Source: Numida meleagris (taxonomy: Eukaryota; Chordata; Aves; Galliformes; Numididae). From it: 64,000 nucleotides of DNA. Shown here one piece after another: positions 59,381 through 64,000 of this stretch. Every line of letters begins with the position of its first letter. Position 1 is the first letter of the stretch. The position numbers were made by a program, and so were the translations under genes. Location of the stretch: NCBI RefSeq assembly GCF_002078875.1, contig NC_034409.1, positions 18,041,282 to 18,105,281 on the forward strand, written 5' to 3'. Under the pieces are notes generated by a model. That model did not search any database. It worked only from the letters and a program-made list of their open reading frames with translations, and was not told the origin of the DNA.

Positions 59381-60639
59381 TCACAAGGGCAGCCATCTGC
59401 TCCAAGCCCATGAAATAATTATCTGGCACAGAACAATCACACCAGCAACTTGTGGGCCTGAATGTGTGGCCACACAAAGAAAAATTTGCAAATGCCTAAT
59501 TATGCTTGTGCAGAAGATGGCAAACTCATTTGAGGACTGATATTTGGGAAGCATGCTCTAGAAGTCATCTGCCTTTTGCAGAAGTCACTATGGAGGAATA
59601 AGGACTGGGTACTGTTAAAAAGTATCTTAGTAAAGTGAATGAATTTTCAGGGAAATTTTTGTCACCAATAAGAGTACTATTAAAATCTGCCTAATCCTTA
59701 CTCATTGGGTTCAGCTGCCAGTACAGAGGCACTTTTTGAGAAGTAAGTATTGTCTCCAATTCATGAAAGAGAAGTTTTTTATTTTCCACCATCTCATTTA
59801 GTGAAGTATGGAGTAAAACATTAACTTAAAATATTCCGCATCTCTGAAAGCTATCTCCCCGTCAATGGGAAATAGTCCTGCAAGGCTTTGAAACATCCTG
59901 CAGCTTAGCAAGGAGGTGATATAATGAAAAATGAACCTGCAAAAAGTGTTCTTCATCTTCTACAGGATTTCCAACATTGCAATTTAACAGTAACAATGAT
60001 AAAAAACACTTGAGAAAGAAAGGGAAATATCACCAACGTGAGGACTCTCAGGGCCTTGAGCAAAAAAATCCTGGTATGACAATGGAGAAACATCTTTCTC
60101 TTCTTTTACACTTGTGAATATGCTTTCACAGAGTGACCTTTATGCCTCTTTGGACATTCTCTCTTGTCAATAAATTAATATCAGGGAAAACACTCCAGAT
60201 CTCCCATAGATCCCCCAGATCTATGGTGAAAGCAGCAGGTTTATTCTACTGTAGTGATTCTGTTTGTGACATTTGTGATGTCCCAGAGGTCTGAGGAGGT
60301 TTCTGCCTCTATGTGTAGTGTGTGTGGAGGTATGGAAAGCAGTGACCAGTCTCATGAGTGACAGGCAAGAGTTGGGCACATCCATCTGAGTTCAAAAGGC
60401 TGGATGCCACAAATAACCCACCTCTAGAGAGTGCCAGCCAGCCTCCCCAGCCCATGCAACATGTTGTGCAACATTCTTTAGGTGTGTGATAGTGAGAAGG
60501 CACAGACCTGGTAACCACTAGGCAGAAAAACACATGCTCTGCTTCTGTTCCTCAATCACCCAGACACAGCTCCATATAGGTTATGTGACCACCCAGCCCT
60601 CAGGCTGTGGGATGTGCCTAGCATTACTCCCTGAGATGA
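59381..60639. other. Single-copy DNA, possibly old CR1 in its right part
   Basis: The left part is AT-rich with no feature. From about 60240 the sequence is less AT-biased (for example CCAGCCAGCCTCCCCAGCCC at 60441-60460) and may be the 5' part of the CR1 that is clearly recognisable from 60640, but I cannot confirm this by eye. Confidence 0.5.
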
Positions 60640-60679
60640 AGGACAGGAGCAAGTACAAGTTTGAGATATATTCTGGTAG

Positions 60680-61530
60680 ATGGTGTCTAAACTTCAAAAA
60701 GAGGTGGGGAGACTAATAGCCATCTGGGAGTCCAAAAAGGTGATAGATCAACAGAGCTGTGCTTTGCCTTCTCTGGTACGTGCATGCCAACCTAGCCTGG
60801 CCAACACTGAGGCAGGCCTGGTGTCTGTTCTGTAACAGGATAAAGGCAGCAACTTGAGGGACACCAAGGTAGTTAGTATACAGAGCTGTAAAATGAGCCC
60901 CCATCTGTTCGCTCAGCTTGCATTATTGAATAGATACGAGGCACTGGATATAGCAGATCAAGGATATGAACGGATGGAAGAAGAGGCATCCATGCAAGTT
61001 CTCACTTCAAGGTCAGATCAACCAAGGCCTTATAGCAAGTGTGATATCAAGACCAGTGCTGTGAAGAAGCAGCAGTGAGTTTAGTCATAGGAGACTCCCT
61101 CCTGAAGGGAATGGAGGCTGCATGGAGGCTGCCATCTATACACCAAACTTTCTTCACAGAGAAGCTTTCTGCCTCCCCAGAGCTAGAAGGAAGAATGCTA
61201 GCAGTAAACATTTGAGCATAATAGAGCCTTCAGACTATTACCCACTCCTTCCTGTTCATGCAGGTACCAGTGATGTAGCAATAGGAAGCCTGAAATCTAT
61301 CAAAAGAAATTTCAGGGCCCTGGAGAGACAAGGATTCAGGACAACAGATATTGTTTTCCTCAATCCTCCCAGTAATTGGGAGAGACAGGAAAAGAATAAG
61401 GCAAACCTAAGTCTGCAATGTCTGGCTCCAAGTCCAGTGCCTCCATCAGAATCTTGAGTTTTGTAATCATGGAAGAGTCTTCAAAATGAGAGGTCTGCTG
61501 AAGCCTGATGGGACTCACTTTTCCAACTGG
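60680..61530 (+). pseudogene. CR1 ORF1 relic with esterase blocks
   Basis: At 60680-60745 one frame reads SKLQKEVGRLIAIWESKK then VIDQQ, a coiled-coil-like part of CR1 ORF1. At 61075-61110 VSLVIGDSLLKG holds the GDS nucleophile block of the esterase domain. At 61225-61375 come SDYYPLLPVHAGTSDVAIG and RNFRALERQGF, and at about 61495-61525 LLKPDGTHFSNW holds the D-x-x-H block. The frame changes several times between these blocks. The esterase signature is thus better preserved here than in the younger copy at 44.6-45.0 kb, although the gene is dead. Confidence 0.85.
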
Positions 61531-61689
61531 GAAAACATTTCTTGTCCTGTAACCTGTCAAGGTTGATTGACAAGGCTTTAGACTAGGATCAATGGAGTAG
61601 GGGAATACCATTATGAATTCTAATGTTAAGCCAAGAGATGGTACAGCACTTGAGGGTGGCAAGGTTAAAGGGAGTATCTGTTCTGCTGA

Positions 61690-62483
61690 GGGCTGTGGGT
61701 TCAGGAGCACATCTGAAGTGCTTATATACCAATGCACACATTATGAAGAACAAACTGGATGAACTAGAAGCTTTGATCCTTTCTCAGAGTTATCATACCA
61801 TTGGTAATAGTGAGATTTAGTGGGACAAGTACTATGACTGGAGTGCTGGGATGGAGAATTATTGATTGTTCAGAATGCAAGGCAGGTGAGGTAGAGTTAT
61901 TACACTTTGTGTAAGGGAGAGATTAGACTGTATAGCTCTTGCTGTTAGAGATGACATGGTGTGGAGTCTCGGGGTAGGATTAATAGCACAAATAGCAAAG
62001 CAGATGTCTTTCTGGATATCTGCTATTGACATCCCACCCAGGATGATGACAAAGATGAGCTGTTCTGTAGGCAATTAGGACAAACTGCATGTTTTGGGAT
62101 GCATTAAACACATCATAGCCAGCCAGTCAAAAGAGGTCAATCTTCCACTATATTTAGTGTTGATGCAGCCCTACTTTGAATGTTGTTTGGAGCTCTGGTC
62201 TCCACAATATAAAAAGGATGTTAAGATATTTGAAAGCATCGAGTGGAGGACTACAAAGCTGGTAAAAGGCCTGGAAGGCTTGTCTTATAACAAGAGGTGG
62301 AGGACACTTACATTGTCCAGTCTGGAGAGAAGGTGGTGGAGAGGCTACTTCAGTGTTTGCTACAACTTCCTGAGGAGGAGAAATGGAGAGGGAGGTATTG
62401 GTATCTTCTCCTTGGTAACTGATGACAGGGTGCACAAGTGCAGCACAAAGCTGTGTCAGGTGAGGTTTCAGGCTGGATATTAA
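61690..62483 (+). pseudogene. CR1 ORF2 relic with endonuclease-to-tail deletion
   Basis: SGAHLKCLYTNAHIMKNKLD then ELEALILSQSYH (61708-61800) is the endonuclease start. ADVFLDICY-stop-HPTQDD and DELFCRQLG (about 62000-62080) match the VGVCYRPPDQGEP region of the copy at 43.9 kb. Immediately after, MGCIKHIIASQSKEVNLPLY, MQPYFECCLELWSPQYKKD and TKLVKGLEGLSYNKRW (62094-62310) are the C-terminal region. Near 62500 SDTGTGFL-type sequence in another frame corresponds to RHWNRLPSEAEDTPGLSVFK. The polymerase core is absent. Confidence 0.88.
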
Positions 62484-62671
62484 GAAAAAATTATTTATTC
62501 ATGGTCAGACACTGGAACAGGCTTCCTAGCGAGGCGGAAGATACCCCAGGACTGTCAGTGTTCAAGAGGCATTTGGATAATGCCCTCAATAATATGCTTC
62601 TACTTTTGATTAGCTCTAAAGTGATCAAGCAGTAGGAATAGATGATCTTTGTAAGTCCCATCCGACTGAAA

Positions 62672-62861
62672 TATTCTATTCTATTCTATTCTATTCTATT
62701 CTATTCTATTCTATTCTATTCTATTCTATTCTATTCTATTCTATTCTATTCTATTCTATTCTATNCTATTCTATTCTATTCTATTCTATTCTATTCTATT
62801 CTATTCTATTCTATTCTATTCTATTCTATTCTATTCTATTCTATTCTATTCTATTCTATTC
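62672..62861 (+). repeat. (ATTCT)n array grown from the CR1 3' tail
   Basis: About 38 near-perfect pentanucleotide units run without interruption, apart from one N at 62765, directly from the CR1 3' UTR (CCGACTGAAAT). CR1 normally ends with a few ATTCTATG octamers; here the tail has become a pure 5-bp microsatellite. The open frame across it (repeats of Ile-Leu-Phe-Tyr-Ser) is a product of the repeat. Confidence 0.95.
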
Positions 62862-64000
62862 ATGAGGCACGGGGACGCTCAGGATTTTCTTCCACCTGTG
62901 TTGCTTTATGTGTTTGTTTTTTTTCTGACCCTATATCCTTCCTGTTTGACATCTTCATCTCCTCCGGAACAAACAGATCTGTGTTTACTTTTTCTCTACT
63001 GGCTGTGGTGTTACTGACTTTTAAAACTTTGTTTGGTATTTATGATAATTTGTGAACCTTTGCCTTAGATAGCAATTGTTTAGCTCTTCCTTTTTTTTTT
63101 TTTTTTTTTAATTCACATCATTTCTCATTTCTACTATTTCTTTATTTTGTCTTCTACTGATGACTAAAGAGTAAACAAGGACACCAGTATAAAGAAAAAT
63201 ACCTTTTGTCAAAAAACTGAACCATAGTTTCCTTGGATAAATAAGAAGATATACATTCTTAGAGGCAGTACTTAGCAGTTTACTTCAGCTGGCAGAAATG
63301 CAAAGCCTTCAATATGGTGAAAGAAGGCTGTAATTTCTGGTTACAAATATTTACACTAATCAGGAGATTACTAACTAGATTTAACTGATAGAAGCAACTC
63401 CCTCAGTACGGGAAGTAATAGAACTACCAACAGCTAGGAATTACAGATATACGGTTGTTTTTTTCTTGCCACAGAGGAATTAAAACTATTATTGACTCAG
63501 GAGATCATATAAAGAAAAGATAAAAGGACACTTTCAAAGAATTTATGGAGTACTGCTTTATGTATTCTAAGGCAGTTAATGCTTTTTATAATTATTTGCA
63601 TCTAGTTGCGGACAAAGTAAGCCAAAGAGCAGGTAGACATTTCACAAAGACGCAGGAAGGTTCACTGCCATTCAACCTCCATCTACCCTGTTTACATACA
63701 TCTCTCCAATATGTGATTAGATTTATGTCCTGGCATGCCTGAAAAACATTTCTGTTACTTGAGTAAGCCACTGAGACGACGACCTCCAATTCAGAAAAGT
63801 ATTTGTTTCAGACTTCTTTTCATGTTTTTTGCTTTATAAATCAATTGAAGCTATGTAAAAAGCACATCACATACAGAAAAAATATAGTTTTAAATAGGAA
63901 AAATGTAGAAGTATGAACTACCAAAAAAAAAAAAAAGACCAAAATTCTTACTCTCTTCTATTTTTTTCTCACCAAGATCACAACTAAAAAAAAATCCTCA
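62862..64000. other. AT-rich single-copy DNA, no gene seen
   Basis: This is AT-rich sequence with T and A runs at about 63090-63109 and 63921-63935. Open frames near 63545-63789 have no recognised domain. The window ends in an A-rich spot. Confidence 0.7.

Larger units (their letters stand above)
60640..62671 (+). mobile_element. Old CR1 retrotransposon with internal deletion, forward
   Basis: This is a forward CR1 of about 2 kb keeping parts of ORF1, the start and middle of the ORF2 endonuclease, the ORF2 C-terminus and the 3' UTR. The endonuclease region stops at a segment reading DELFCRQLG (about 62055-62080). The sequence then jumps to VLGCIKH (about 62087 onward), so the rest of the endonuclease and nearly all of the reverse transcriptase are gone. 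The 3' UTR ends GAATAGATGATCTTTGTAAG, TCCCATCCGACTGAA and passes directly into the (ATTCT)n array. It is diverged and has many stops, so it is old. Confidence 0.88.

Noticed and set aside
62642..63055. 137-codon open frame with Ile-Leu-Phe-Tyr-Ser repeats
   Set aside because: It is the translation of the (ATTCT)n microsatellite plus flank, with no domain.
1..64000. CRISPR array, bacterial operon or tRNA/rRNA genes
   Set aside because: The tandem repeats are microsatellites without spacers, the sequence is a vertebrate repeat landscape, and no cloverleaf or rRNA-like segment was seen.

Overview
This window looks like bird nuclear DNA, most probably from a galliform. The evidence is the interspersed repeats: at least 17 CR1 non-LTR retrotransposon copies or pieces with the avian octamer-type 3' end (repeats of GATTCTAT), mariner-type DNA transposons of the kind known in chicken, and solo LTRs of avian endogenous retroviruses. 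The rest is AT-rich single-copy DNA with long A/T runs and microsatellites. I recognise no host protein-coding gene and no structural RNA gene. The window reads as a gene desert or a very long intron on a large chromosome. There is one 50-N assembly gap (1407-1456) and one isolated N (62765), both inside simple repeats.

Layout. 1-4.3 kb: CT and GAAA repeats, a 65-bp CR1 stub and single-copy DNA. 4.3-5.1 kb: an old CR1 (-). 11.3-12.0 kb: a CR1 (+) with decayed ORF2. 17.6-17.95 kb: a degraded LTR (-) abutting a CR1 ORF2 scrap. 21.3-22.0 kb: a CR1 (-). 24.4-25.3 kb: an internally deleted mariner element with a CR1 inserted in it. 34.3-35.6 kb: a cluster of three CR1 pieces. 37.2-45.4 kb is the richest segment: CR1, solo LTR (+), a possible exon, solo LTR (-), and a mariner element split by a 3.6-kb CR1 that carries most of ORF2 and part of ORF1. 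46.8-47.75 kb: two CR1 pieces around an AT palindromic block. 51.8-53.5 kb: a second copy of the same mariner derivative, not split, followed by a CR1. 55.6-56.2 kb: a third solo LTR with perfect 5-bp duplications. 57.6-59.4 kb: a CR1 ORF2 scrap and a degraded LTR. 60.6-62.9 kb: an internally deleted CR1 (+) whose 3' tail has expanded into a (ATTCT)n array of about 190 bp.

Every protein-like segment found belongs to a transposable element and is broken: CR1 endonuclease, reverse transcriptase and ORF1 esterase, and the mariner transposase ends. The most informative structure is the nested locus at 40.55-45.44 kb. Its history can be read directly because the paralogous mariner copy at 51.8-52.6 kb preserves the empty site. 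I found no undescribed gene system. The best leads are the shared non-autonomous mariner subfamily with about 230 bp of extra 3' sequence, a fold-back (templated) mutation inside it, and the CR1-tail-derived microsatellite. All boundaries are by eye, without database alignment; family names are given only where the sequence features are diagnostic.
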